From: Candidatus Omnitrophica bacterium CG11_big_fil_rev_8_21_14_0_20_64_10
GTDB lineage: Bacteria; Omnitrophota; Gorgyraeia; 1-14-0-20-64-10
Assembly: GCA_002787095.1 (NCBI GenBank)
Contig: PCVW01000045.1
Coordinates: 1-48,886 of the forward strand
Length of the DNA: 48,886 bases
Direction of reading: 5' to 3'
Position 1 is the stretch's first letter. Each line of letters starts with the position of its first letter. The translations under genes were made by a program, and so were the position numbers. Below, piece by piece: positions 1 to 9,111 of the stretch. The notes under the pieces were generated by a model, which did no database searches, was not told the DNA's origin, and saw nothing but the letters and a program-made list of their open reading frames with translations.

Positions 1-102
1 AATCGGACGATGTCGCAGCTGGGGTCGGCGGTCAAGGACCGGGTCAGCCACCGGGCCCGGGCGGTCCGGCAGCTGAGGGCCTGGCTCAGAAAATATCTTT
101 GA
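1..102 (+). CDS. rdgB: RdgB/HAM1-type non-canonical purine NTP pyrophosphatase, C-terminal fragment (5' end outside window)
   Basis: Frame 1 reads NRTMSQLGSAVKDRVSHRARAVRQLRAWLRKYL*, matching the RdgB C-terminal K(N/D)R(I/V)SHR-A pattern. Confidence 0.7.
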   Translation, partial: NRTMSQLGSAVKDRVSHRARAVRQLRAWLRKYL

Positions 103-2659
103 GCAGTCCCTGCAGGTCCGGCAGTTCCTGATTGAGGAGCTGCTCCATCGGTTTTGAGCTGACCTGCCGCTTGGGGTTCTTCCAGCTGCCGGTCATCCGC
201 ACATCGGCCACCAGCGCGCCGGCGCTCCGGGCGAGGATCTCCCCGATCTTGGAGGTTTTCCCCTTCGGCAGCAGCTCGGTCGTGAGGGCCGGCTGGATCC
301 GCCAGTCGATTGCGCTGTCGGCCCCCTGCAGGAACCCCCCGTTGCCGGTGATCAGCAGGGTCATCTGCGGCGCCCGGGCCTGGATGCCGGCGCTTTCCAC
401 CTGTCCCTGCCGGATCCCAAACGGACCGGTCACCTCTTGAAAGGTGACCTGTTCGAAGCCGGGCATCGAGAGCAGCTCGGCGAACGGCCCCAGGAAAGGG
501 AAGCTGAAGATCTTGCCGACGATCTGAAGGTTGCCGTTCCCCTGGATGGCCGCCAGCTTGTTCCCGCTCCCCTGGCCGGACCAGTCCATCTGCAGCAGCC
601 CGGAGGTTTGCTGGTCCTTCATCTGGAAATGCCGGGCCAGATCCTCCAGCCGGAGGTCCCTCAGGTTCATCTGTCCCCTCCAGGCCGGATTGGCCGGATC
701 GATCTTCCCGGCGCCGGAGACCGCGATGTTCCCCCCGAAGAGGCCGGCATCGAATCGTTCCAGCCGCCAGTCGTTCCCGCTCGCCTCCAACTCCAGGGCC
801 GCCCCCCGCAGCTCCATCCCCTGCGTCTTGAGCCGGGGGGAGTTGACATGCAGACTGGCGATCGTCCCTTCGCCGATCTTCAGCGGCCCTTCCCACTCCG
901 CCCGGGCCGAGAGATTGCCGTCCAGGTCGGCGGGGATCGGCAGGAGGGGACCGGCGATCTGCCGGGTCTCGGCGATCCCGACCGACGCCTCTCCATACAG
1001 ATGGGCCCGGGGCCCCTCGGCTTTCTTGAGGCCGGCGATCTCCCCGAAAACCCGCAGGGAGGAGCCCCCCCACCGGGCCTGGGCCGATTCGATCTTCATC
1101 CGGTCTCCATCCATCGTTTGGGCCTGGAGCTCTCCGGTCAGTTTTCCCCAATGGATGTTGGCGGTCGCTTCCGGGCGCTTGAAGTTGACAAGGGTCCCCT
1201 CCAGCCGCAGCGGTTGTCCCCCCACCTTGCCGCTGATCTCGCTGATCGTCAGCAGATCGGGTTTCAGATGCAGCGCTCCGGTGAGCCCCTCCACCCCCCA
1301 ATCCCCGGAGACCGGTCCCGAGATGCCGGTCAGTTGAATGGAGGCGTCCGGCGTGATCTCAAAGACCGGGAGCAGCTGCCCGGTCCCCTTGGCGTCGATC
1401 TCCACCTCTCCCTTCCATTGCCCCGGCTCCTTGATCTGAACCCCCGGGATGAATCCCGCCAGCTTGGAGGCCGGCAGGGAACCGGCGGCAGAGACCTCAA
1501 AGGAGTTGTAATCGTCATTGCGCAGCAGGAGGTTCAGATGGATCGGCCGCCCGCCGTTGATCTCCGCTCGAAGCCCCTTGGCCCGGATCCCTTCCTCCCC
1601 CAGCCCCAATTCTCCCTGGAGGTTCCGGATCTCTCCGATCTCCGGGAAGGGGCCGATCTCAACCCCCTTGAGGGTCAGACTGCCGGTTGCCTGCTTGAGC
1701 AGCGTTCGCCACTGAAGATTCTTAGCCCAATCCTGGGTCGAGAGGGAGGTGGCGATCTTGAGCCGGACATCGCCGCTGCCGGTCAATAGCTTCGGGGCCG
1801 CCGCGCCCCCGCGGCCGGGGAAGGGGTGGGGGATTGACCAGCCCAGCTCCTCGGTATCCAGTTTTAGGTTCGCCTTCAGGATGCCGCGGGGATCCCCTTC
1901 GATGTTGGCCACCAACTGGGCCTTCCCCCGCAGTTCCTGAACCGGCAGCTTCTCCATCTCCGGAATCAGCGCCGTCAGCGACCCCAGCGGCAGGGTGGAG
2001 AGGATCCCAGTCCGCAGCCGCTCGGTCTTGCCGTCGTACTGGAAGGAAACCTCCAGCGGCACCACCGCCGGCCGCTGCAGCTTGCCGGAGAAGACCGCCT
2101 GGACCTTGCCGGGCAGCTCCAGCTGGGCGGTCAGATCGAAGGGGTTCACAAAGAGGGGCGGCAATCCCGTCCGGTAAATCTCGGCGGTTCCCCGGACCAG
2201 GCTCAGCTTGGGGATCCAGACCGGCGGGGTCCCCCCCGGCTTCTTCTCGGGGGTCGCCTGAGCCGCCGGCCGGGCCGCCGGGACCGGCAGGTTCCAGCTC
2301 CCTTTCGCGTCCTGCCGCAGGAACAGCTGCGGCCGGGTGATCGTCAGCTCCGGCACCAGGAGCTTCAGCCCTTCGCCCGTCGGGAGGGGGACCACCCCGC
2401 CGCTGATCCGCTCCGCCTGAAGGAACATCTTTCCGTCGGAGCCGGCGACCGCGATCTCCCCGGCGTTGATGCCGTGCCAGAGACTCAGGGAGAGCTTGCC
2501 GATCGTGACCGGCTGACCCAGGGTCTTGGTCGCCTCCCGCTCGACCCGCCGGCGGATCTGATCGATCAGGGGGGTATGGTTAAGCCCCTCCAGCCCGGCC
2601 AGCAGAAGTCCCGCTCCGATCAGGAGGGTCAATAGAACGCGGATCCCAAGCTTGCGCAT
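86..2659 (-). CDS. AsmA family protein (AsmA-like C-terminal region)
   Basis: 857 aa; N-terminal TM helix; long beta-rich body; QGNGNLQIVGKIFSFPFLGPFAELL C-terminal pattern typical of AsmA-like proteins. Confidence 0.75.
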   Translation of the reverse strand: MRKLGIRVLLTLLIGAGLLLAGLEGLNHTPLIDQIRRRVEREATKTLGQPVTIGKLSLSLWHGINAGEIAVAGSDGKMFLQAERISGGVVPLPTGEGLKLLVPELTITRPQLFLRQDAKGSWNLPVPAARPAAQATPEKKPGGTPPVWIPKLSLVRGTAEIYRTGLPPLFVNPFDLTAQLELPGKVQAVFSGKLQRPAVVPLEVSFQYDGKTERLRTGILSTLPLGSLTALIPEMEKLPVQELRGKAQLVANIEGDPRGILKANLKLDTEELGWSIPHPFPGRGGAAAPKLLTGSGDVRLKIATSLSTQDWAKNLQWRTLLKQATGSLTLKGVEIGPFPEIGEIRNLQGELGLGEEGIRAKGLRAEINGGRPIHLNLLLRNDDYNSFEVSAAGSLPASKLAGFIPGVQIKEPGQWKGEVEIDAKGTGQLLPVFEITPDASIQLTGISGPVSGDWGVEGLTGALHLKPDLLTISEISGKVGGQPLRLEGTLVNFKRPEATANIHWGKLTGELQAQTMDGDRMKIESAQARWGGSSLRVFGEIAGLKKAEGPRAHLYGEASVGIAETRQIAGPLLPIPADLDGNLSARAEWEGPLKIGEGTIASLHVNSPRLKTQGMELRGAALELEASGNDWRLERFDAGLFGGNIAVSGAGKIDPANPAWRGQMNLRDLRLEDLARHFQMKDQQTSGLLQMDWSGQGSGNKLAAIQGNGNLQIVGKIFSFPFLGPFAELLSMPGFEQVTFQEVTGPFGIRQGQVESAGIQARAPQMTLLITGNGGFLQGADSAIDWRIQPALTTELLPKGKTSKIGEILARSAGALVADVRMTGSWKNPKRQVSSKPMEQLLNQELPDLQGLLKDIF

Positions 2660-2752
2660 ACCCCTATTATAGCTTCTTTGACCTTCCGGTTTGGGGAGGG
2701 GGAGCTTAAAATGGTTGGCAGGCGGACCCCGGAATCGGGCATGCTTGGGGTA

Positions 2753-2828
2753 CGGGGCGTAGCTCAGCTTGGTTTAGAGCGCTGCGTTTGGGACGCAGAA
2801 GTCGGCAGTTCGAATCTGCCCGCCCCGA
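2753..2828 (+). tRNA. tRNA-Pro(TGG)
   Basis: Acceptor CGGGGCG/CGCCCCG; anticodon arm GCGTTTGGGACGC; T-arm GGCAGTTCGAATCTGCC. Confidence 0.93.
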
Positions 2829-2831
2829 TTT

Positions 2832-2908
2832 GCGCCCATAGCTTAACTGGATAAAGCGGAGGATTTCTAATCCTCTGAGTGCAGGTTCGAGTCCTGCTGG
2901 GCGCGCCA
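2832..2908 (+). tRNA. tRNA-Arg(TCT), CCA encoded
   Basis: Acceptor GCGCCCA/TGGGCGC; anticodon arm GAGGATTTCTAATCCTC; T-arm GCAGGTTCGAGTCCTGC; encoded CCA at 2906-2908. Confidence 0.93.
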
Positions 2909-2913
2909 CTTCC

Positions 2914-2942
2914 TTGACGCAAGGTGTATCATATGGTATATA
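2914..2942 (+). promoter_or_regulatory. Sigma70-type promoter for brnTA
   Basis: TTGACG - 17 bp - TATATA, 7 nt before the ATG of the next ORF. Confidence 0.6.
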
Positions 2943-2948
2943 TAGTAA

Positions 2949-3245
2949 ATGGAGTTCTTTAAGGAGCCCCTGGAGTTCGAGTGGGATGCGGGCAATCGGG
3001 AAAAGAACTTTCTGAAGCACCGCGTGTCCACAACGGAGTGCGAGGAAGTCTTTTTCGATCCGCACAAGCGGATGATTCGGGAGGTTCTGTTTCCGGCCGG
3101 GGGACGCCGGGAGAGGCGGCATGTCCTGATCGGCCGGACCAGTGAAAAAAGAGTTTTGTATGTTGTTTTTACGATGCGAACCGGCCGGATCCGAGTCATT
3201 TCCGCTCGGGATTTGAGCCGGCGTGAGCGGGGGTTGTCGGCATGA
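2949..3245 (+). CDS. brnT: BrnT family type II toxin
   Basis: 98 aa; FEWDAGNREKNFLKHRVS... RHVLIGRTSEKRVLYVVFTMR..RIRVISARDLSRRER is the BrnT signature; stop overlaps the next ATG. Confidence 0.88.
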   Translation: MEFFKEPLEFEWDAGNREKNFLKHRVSTTECEEVFFDPHKRMIREVLFPAGGRRERRHVLIGRTSEKRVLYVVFTMRTGRIRVISARDLSRRERGLSA

Positions 3246-3508
3246 AGAAGAAGCTGAAGGTCCCGAAATTCAAGAACGAGGCTGAGGAATGGGAATTTTG
3301 GTCCAAGCTTGATTTGGCCGATTACTTTGAGGCCAAGGATCTCGTCCCGGTTTCCTTTCCGAATCTCAAGCCGACTTCAAGGGCTATCTCGATTCGCCTG
3401 TCCGAGGCGATGCTCGTGCGCTTGAAAGAGCAGGCCAATGAGATGCAGGTGCCGTATCAGGCGTTGATCAAACAGTACATCGCCCAAGGGCTGTCGAAAG
3501 CCGCGTGA
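3242..3508 (+). CDS. brnA: BrnA/CopG family antitoxin
   Basis: 88 aa; EEWEFWSKLDLADYF...ISIRLSEAMLVRLKEQANEMQVPYQALIKQYIAQGL ribbon-helix-helix C-terminus. Confidence 0.85.
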   Translation: MKKKLKVPKFKNEAEEWEFWSKLDLADYFEAKDLVPVSFPNLKPTSRAISIRLSEAMLVRLKEQANEMQVPYQALIKQYIAQGLSKAA

Positions 3509-4569
3509 AAAAGCTTCAGATCATTCTGATCCTGCTGATCGCCGCTTTGGCGGCCGGCTGGTGGTTTGCCTCCAACTGGCTCAAGGCCGAGCTGCCCGGG
3601 ATGCTTTCCCAGGCGCTGGCGGCCGAGGTGACGCTGAAGGAGACGAACCTGCGTTTCCCGCTGGGACTGGAGCTCAAGGGGATCCGGATCGCCCCCAAAA
3701 CGGGGGAGCCGGTCACCGCCGACGCCCTGACCGTCCAGGCCAACCCCCTCTCTCTTCTTTCCGGGCAGCCCCAAGTGACCCTGGAGCTGGACCGCCCCAG
3801 CTGGCGCCTGCACCGGACCGCCGCCGGGTTTGAGTGGCCCTTCCCGACCGGGACGCCGGCCGGAGGGAAGGGAGGAGCAGGGGTTCCTTCGAAGGAGGGC
3901 AAGGCCCCCCCGATCCTTTTCACCCTTCTGTCGGTCAAGAACGGCTCCCTGGCCCTGGTGGACGAAGCGGTCCAGCCCACGGTCACCTGGTCCCTTCAAC
4001 CGATTGAGGTGACGGTCCGGATGGACCCGGCTTCCCAGAGCGCCCACTGGCAGGTTCAGAGCGTTGTTTCAGAAGGGGGCAAGGAGATCGGCGCCATCAC
4101 CTCGGAAGGGGAAGGAAAGCTGGACGGCTCCGCCAAGGGCTCCTTTAAGATCCGCCACAGCGCCCTGCAGCAGCTGGCCCCCTACATCCGGCCGACCATC
4201 GGGACGGTGCCCGTCTCCGGCCGCCTGACGCTGGAGAGCCGCTTCGACCTGAAACAGGGGAACCTGCAGTCCGACAACGCCATCGCGGCCGAAGGGTTGG
4301 TCTTCCCGGAAGGAGATGAGACCCTCTTCGGCACTACCGGCAACCGGATGGTCAAACTGCTCCGGGACAGGGACGGCGTGATCCGGCTGAACATCCCGGT
4401 CTCCGGCCGGGTGGAGACCCCCGAGGATTGGGGCCGGCTGACCAGCGCGGCCGTCCAGGAAGCCCTGCGCCGGGCCCTGACCAAGACGATCCAGAATGTC
4501 CTGACCGACAAGGCGGAGCAGACGGTCGGGGAGCTGCTGAATAAGGCGCTGGAATCGATCAACCGCTAG
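3505..4569 (+). CDS. AsmA/DUF748-like protein
   Basis: 354 aa; N-terminal TM helix; LEWPFP/ASMA-like beta repeats; GTG start overlaps brnA stop (GTGA). Confidence 0.6.
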   Translation: MKKLQIILILLIAALAAGWWFASNWLKAELPGMLSQALAAEVTLKETNLRFPLGLELKGIRIAPKTGEPVTADALTVQANPLSLLSGQPQVTLELDRPSWRLHRTAAGFEWPFPTGTPAGGKGGAGVPSKEGKAPPILFTLLSVKNGSLALVDEAVQPTVTWSLQPIEVTVRMDPASQSAHWQVQSVVSEGGKEIGAITSEGEGKLDGSAKGSFKIRHSALQQLAPYIRPTIGTVPVSGRLTLESRFDLKQGNLQSDNAIAAEGLVFPEGDETLFGTTGNRMVKLLRDRDGVIRLNIPVSGRVETPEDWGRLTSAAVQEALRRALTKTIQNVLTDKAEQTVGELLNKALESINR

Positions 4570-4662
4570 CGGTAGCATGTTTGTGTACGGTTCAGCCGCC
4601 TGCTTCTCGCGTGTTCTTTTCAGAAATTACCACTGCCTTGAGCACCTGAAAATCAACTCAAT

Positions 4663-4734
4663 GGTGGCTATGGTGTAACGGCAGCACGAGAGATTGTGGA
4701 TCTCTCGGAACGGGTTCGATTCCCGTTAGCCACC
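4663..4734 (+). tRNA. tRNA-His(GTG)
   Basis: G-1 plus GTGGCTA/TAGCCAC acceptor; anticodon arm AGAGATTGTGGATCTCT; T-arm CGGGTTCGATTCCCG. Confidence 0.92.
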
Positions 4735-4816
4735 CCAACCTTTTCTCTCTTAAGGCCGCAACAGAGAGGCCAAAAGCCCCGATTCAGACGATGAATCGGG
4801 GCTTCTTCATGTCTTG
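4728..4816 (+). repeat. Direct repeat copy 1: tRNA-His 3' end plus terminator region
   Basis: AGCCACCCCAACCTTTTCTCTC..GAAGCCCCGATTCAGACGATGAAT.GGGGCTTCTTC is repeated at 11373-11460 with few mismatches. Confidence 0.88.
4774..4806 (+). terminator. Rho-independent terminator-like hairpin after tRNA-His
   Basis: AAGCCCCGATTCA gacga TGAATCGGGGCTTCTT. Confidence 0.7.
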
Positions 4817-5093
4817 GAAAACTCAAGAGATACGCGATTGTTTTCCGTCGAGAAGTTCCGAAATCCGCGTTTCCGCCATCGTCCGATAAAGCCACCCAAA
4901 CTCGCGCCCATTTTCCTCTGAAATAAGCCAAAACATCTCGGAAGTGGCTCCTATTTAAGCGTTCCTATTTAATGGAAATTCTCGGACTTCAGGCTTTGGT
5001 CGGGGAGAGAGGTATAGTGGCCCAACGAAACTGGACCAAAAACTAACCCCGGCTAAGATATAATTTGGCCGGGCAACCCCGGAGGTCCAGATC

Positions 5094-5366
5094 ATGGGCA
5101 TGCGCAAGCAATTTACGAACGAATTCAAAGCCAAGGTGGCCCTGGCAGCCTTAAAAGGCGACAAGACCATGGCGGAGCTGGCCAGCGAGTTTGCGGTCCA
5201 CCCCACCCAGGTATCCTCCTGGCGCAATGAACTGAAAGACAGAGCGGCTGAGGTTTTTAACGGTCCGGGAGGCAAGAGCGTCCGGGAATACAAAGACCAG
5301 ATCGAGGATCTTTACAAGGACATCGGCCGCACCCAGGTCGAGAACAACTGGCTCAAAAAAAATTAA
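5094..5366 (+). CDS. IS3-family transposase OrfA (HTH)
   Basis: MRKQFTNEFKAKVALAALKGDKTMAELASEFAVHPTQVSSWRNEL. Confidence 0.93.
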   Translation: MGMRKQFTNEFKAKVALAALKGDKTMAELASEFAVHPTQVSSWRNELKDRAAEVFNGPGGKSVREYKDQIEDLYKDIGRTQVENNWLKKN

Positions 5367-5394
5367 ATGTCTGAGTCTTGAGGAGAAGCGGGCA

Positions 5395-6234
5395 TTGATC
5401 GAGCGTGAGGCGTGCGAGACTTTGAGCGTCAGGCGCCAGTGTGAGCTCCTGGAGCTTAATCGGTCGAGCTTTTACTATGGGCCGGTTCCGGTGAGCGCAG
5501 AGGACCAAGCCGTCATGGACAAGATCGACGAGATCTACACCCAGTGGCCGTTCTATGGCGCACGGCGCATGTCCCTGGAGCTCAAAGGTCTTGGCCTTCC
5601 GGTCGGGCGAAAGCGCACGGGTTCTCTCATGCGTTTGATGGGTCTTGAGGCGGTGTTCCCCCAGAGGAACCTGTCCAAGCCCCATCCGGATCACCCGGTG
5701 TATCCGTACCTCCTGCGCGAAGTCGAGGTGACCCGCTCCAATCAGGTCTGGAGCATGGACATCACGTACATGAAGCTCAAGAAGGGATTCGTCTATCTGG
5801 CCGCCGTGATCGACTGGAAGAGCCGATATGTGCTCTCCTGGAAGATCTCCAACACGCTCACACCCGACTTCTGCGTCGAGGCGCTGAAGGAGGCGCTGGA
5901 ATACGGCACACCCGAGATCTTCAACACAGACCAGGGAAGCCAATTCACCAGTGACGAGTTCCTCCGGACGCTGAAGAACCGCGGCATCCAGATCAGCATG
6001 GACGGCAGAGGGCGAGCTCTCGACAACATCTTCGTCGAGCGGCTCTGGAGGAGTGTCAAGTACGAGAACATCTACCTGAAAGGCTACGAGACGATCCCGG
6101 AGGCCGAAGCGGGGCTCCGGGAATATTTTGAATTCTACAATACCGAACGGCGCCACCAATCACTGGGCTACAAAACCCCGTGGCGGGTCTATTCCGGATT
6201 GGAGGTGGGCCAAAACCAAAACCTGGCGGCCTAA
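5395..6234 (+). CDS. IS3-family transposase OrfB (DDE integrase core)
   Basis: RRQCELLELNRSSFYY; WSMDITYMKLKKGFVYLAAVIDWKSRYVLSW; NTDQGSQFTS; ERLWRSVKYENIYLKGYE. Confidence 0.93.
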   Translation: MIEREACETLSVRRQCELLELNRSSFYYGPVPVSAEDQAVMDKIDEIYTQWPFYGARRMSLELKGLGLPVGRKRTGSLMRLMGLEAVFPQRNLSKPHPDHPVYPYLLREVEVTRSNQVWSMDITYMKLKKGFVYLAAVIDWKSRYVLSWKISNTLTPDFCVEALKEALEYGTPEIFNTDQGSQFTSDEFLRTLKNRGIQISMDGRGRALDNIFVERLWRSVKYENIYLKGYETIPEAEAGLREYFEFYNTERRHQSLGYKTPWRVYSGLEVGQNQNLAA

Positions 6235-6288
6235 AAACTTCACCTTAAACCAACAGCAAAAATGGTCTAGACAAACGGAGCCACTATA

Positions 6289-7149
6289 GATAGCCAGGTC
6301 GAAGACTTGGTTTAGCTCGTTCCTTTTTTCTTTTAATTCGACCATGTGGAGAGGTACCGCAAATTTATCCTCGCGCCTAACGGCGGCGGCTATACCGGCA
6401 TTTTCAAATATTTCCTTGGCTTTCTCGATGTTGTCGCGCCCAACCCTCATGTAGAAACGGCAGTATCCTTCTTTGTGGCGAGGGGTGTACCAACTGAAAT
6501 TTCTTCGTGAGGTTCCGACAGCGATATGGTTTTTGTTGTAGGTAATTCGGACATTTGGATCGTGAGCTTTTGATAGGGCAACCAGGCCGTCGAATACCTC
6601 CATAGACTTTGGGTTTGATCGGCCTTCCCAATATCCCCGATCTTTCACTTCTCCGTCCAAAAGTTCTTCCTCAGCCGGTTCTTCGTAAATGTCTAAGACC
6701 GGGATGAAATCCAGAAATATCTTGTCCTCAAACGTGGTTGCGTGAAGCTTGATGGCGATGATTGGAATTGACCGGCTCATTAGCCCGATGACGTTAAAAA
6801 ACCGTTTGGTGATCTCTTCCGCGATGATGACGGCTTTGTGGTCTCTGGATGGGAAGCGACGGCTTTCAATGTCCCAATACTCTATAGTTCTGATGATGTG
6901 GCTTTCGTCCGTAGCACCAAGCATAAGTTCAACTTCATACATGGTGTTTGTCTCTGGATCGTTCAGAAGGAAGTCGAGCTTGCCGCCAGAGGACTGTTTT
7001 CTTTCGCGCTCTACGACAACCACGTCGCCCAGGCCAAACAGGGCGGGGTTTTCCTCAAGGCGTTCCTGTAGCCACTTTTCATTGAAGTCGGGATGGTTTT
7101 TTAGCCGGATGGTTTCATGCTTTACGTAGTTGAGCTTCTGCATATTCAT
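6289..7149 (-). pseudogene. PD-(D/E)XK nuclease-like protein, 3' end truncated by IS3 element
   Basis: GKLDFLLNDPETNTMYEVELMLGATDESHIIRTIEYWD resembles the PD-(D/E)XK core; the reading frame runs into the IS right end at 6288 and terminates within the IS at 6160. Confidence 0.6.
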
Positions 7150-7195
7150 ATTCCTTTCGGGGATTATTTTTCGAGGCGGGTCTGCGGCAGAATAA

Positions 7196-7459
7196 ATGTT
7201 GCTCGATCTTTTTTACTGCCATAGAATGCAATGTATGCAAACCCCACTTCCCAAGTCTAATCCTTCTCGAATCGTAAAGCAATTGGAGTTGTACCGCCTG
7301 GAAAATCGAATCCCGAAAGAAGTTTTAGCCGAGGCATTGGGCGTCAGCTTTTCGACGGTCAGCCGGTGGCTCGGCGGCAAGACTAAGCCCCAGAAGGTTC
7401 AGCAGTATCACATTGAGAAATTTTTGAAAGAGAAGATCAAAGCAAAGAGAAAGTCGTGA
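7196..7459 (+). CDS. XRE-type helix-turn-helix regulator
   Basis: IVKQLELYRLENRIPKEVLAEALGVSFSTVSRWLGGKTKPQKVQQYHIEKFL. Confidence 0.8.
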   Translation: MLLDLFYCHRMQCMQTPLPKSNPSRIVKQLELYRLENRIPKEVLAEALGVSFSTVSRWLGGKTKPQKVQQYHIEKFLKEKIKAKRKS

Positions 7460-9111
7460 GCGTACACGGCGGTTTATCCAAGGAGCAGTTGATCGAAAAG
7501 ATCAAATCGCTCCAGAAGCGCAAGAAATTTGGCTTGGTTTGGGAAGATAAGCCGGAGGATGTCGCCGAGCTTTGTAAAACAAAATTGCCGGTCTTAGTTC
7601 AGGCGGGTGAAAAAGAAATTTCAGATGGCGATCCTGGGGCCACAAATGTCCTGATAGAAGGCGATAACTACCATGCGCTCTCGGTTCTTAATTACACCCA
7701 TAAAAACAAGGTCGATGTTATCTACATCGATCCTCCATACAACACGGGGGCGCGAGACTGGAAGTATAACAACGACTTTGTAGACATCAACGATGCTTAT
7801 AGGCACAGCAAGTGGCTCAGCATGATGTCGAAGCGGCTACAGCTTGCCAAAAACTTGCTCAAGTCTGATGGGGTTCTGGTTTGCGCAATAGATGACAACG
7901 AGTTTCATCATCTCGGCACTTTATTAGAGGAAATATTCTTCGACCACGAAATTCATTGCGTAACCATCGTGCATAACCCCAGAGGCATACAGGGAAACAA
8001 TTTCTCTTATACCCATGAGTATGCGTATTTTGTTTTTCGGAGAGGATTAAAGATTGTTGGGCATAGAAAACTAAAGGACGAGGAGATTTATTGGAGCAAT
8101 CTAAGAAATTGGGGCAGTGAATCGTTGCGTAGTGATGCTAGAAATTGCTTTTATCCGGTTATTGTTAAGAAAGACAAGGTGGTCAGTTTTGGCAACGTTC
8201 CTTCCAATGATTTTCATCCTAGGAAACAAACGGAGACGAAAAATGGGCTGTATTATATCTGGCCTATTGATGTAAGGGGTGTCGAGAGAAAATGGCGATA
8301 TGCCAGACAGAGCGTCAAATCTATTCAGGATATTTTAAGGGTCAAGAGGTCCAATGGGCGAGTCGAGATAGAGATTGGAAAAGATTACGGGACGGTCAGG
8401 ACGGTGTGGAAAGATACGAGATATGACGCAAACGAATACGGAACAAAATTAGTCCATGCATTAGTGCCGGACTGCGAGTTCAATTTCCCCAAGTCTGTTT
8501 TTAACACTTACGACTGTATTGCTCCGATCCTGCGGGAAAAGAAAGATGCCCTAGTGCTTGACTATTTCGCTGGGTCAGGTACTACGGGCCATGCGGTATT
8601 AATTCTCAACAAAGAAGATAAGGGTCGAAGGAGTTTTATTCTCTGTACTAACAACGAAAACAAGATTGCCGATGAGGTTTGTTATCCTCGAATCAAGAAG
8701 GTCATTAAGGGGCATAGAGACTACCCGGACATTACGGGCGTCCCCGCTTGTTTGAGGTATTTCCGAACAGATTTTGTAGACGCCGACCCGACCGACCGGA
8801 ACAAGAAGAAACTAACCGTTCAAGCGACGGAGATGCTTTGTTTGAAAGAGGGTACTTTCAGGAGAGTTATCAATAAGAAGGCGTTCAAAATATTCAAGAA
8901 CACGAACCACTACACCGGAATCATTTTTGACCACACTGCGATCCCCGACTTCAAGAAGGCCATCGAAAAGCTCAAAGGGAAATTCAGTGTTTATGTATTC
9001 TCCCTTGGGGACGATACTTTCGACGAAGAATTCGAGGACGTAAGGCAAAGAGTAAAACTTTCACCTATCCCCGAAGTGATCCTCCGGGTTTACCGGAGAA
9101 TCTTCAAATGA
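7456..9111 (+). CDS. Type III restriction-modification DNA methyltransferase (Mod)
   Basis: NVLIEGDNYHALSVLNYTHKNKVDVIYIDPPYNTG (DPPY) and DYFAGSGTTGHAV SAM motif; GTG start overlaps XRE stop. Confidence 0.9.
   Translation: MSVHGGLSKEQLIEKIKSLQKRKKFGLVWEDKPEDVAELCKTKLPVLVQAGEKEISDGDPGATNVLIEGDNYHALSVLNYTHKNKVDVIYIDPPYNTGARDWKYNNDFVDINDAYRHSKWLSMMSKRLQLAKNLLKSDGVLVCAIDDNEFHHLGTLLEEIFFDHEIHCVTIVHNPRGIQGNNFSYTHEYAYFVFRRGLKIVGHRKLKDEEIYWSNLRNWGSESLRSDARNCFYPVIVKKDKVVSFGNVPSNDFHPRKQTETKNGLYYIWPIDVRGVERKWRYARQSVKSIQDILRVKRSNGRVEIEIGKDYGTVRTVWKDTRYDANEYGTKLVHALVPDCEFNFPKSVFNTYDCIAPILREKKDALVLDYFAGSGTTGHAVLILNKEDKGRRSFILCTNNENKIADEVCYPRIKKVIKGHRDYPDITGVPACLRYFRTDFVDADPTDRNKKKLTVQATEMLCLKEGTFRRVINKKAFKIFKNTNHYTGIIFDHTAIPDFKKAIEKLKGKFSVYVFSLGDDTFDEEFEDVRQRVKLSPIPEVILRVYRRIFK

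Larger units (their letters stand above)
5013..6288 (+). mobile_element. IS3-family insertion sequence
   Basis: orfA/orfB transposase pair bounded by imperfect inverted ends TATAGTGGC...; right end reverse complement is TATAGTGGCTCCGTTTGTCTAGACCA. Confidence 0.9.

Noticed and set aside
437-1789. 450-aa + strand ORF opposite the AsmA-like gene
   Set aside because: Low-complexity Pro/Gly/Arg-rich antisense shadow of a GC-rich gene; the opposite strand has a coherent AsmA protein.
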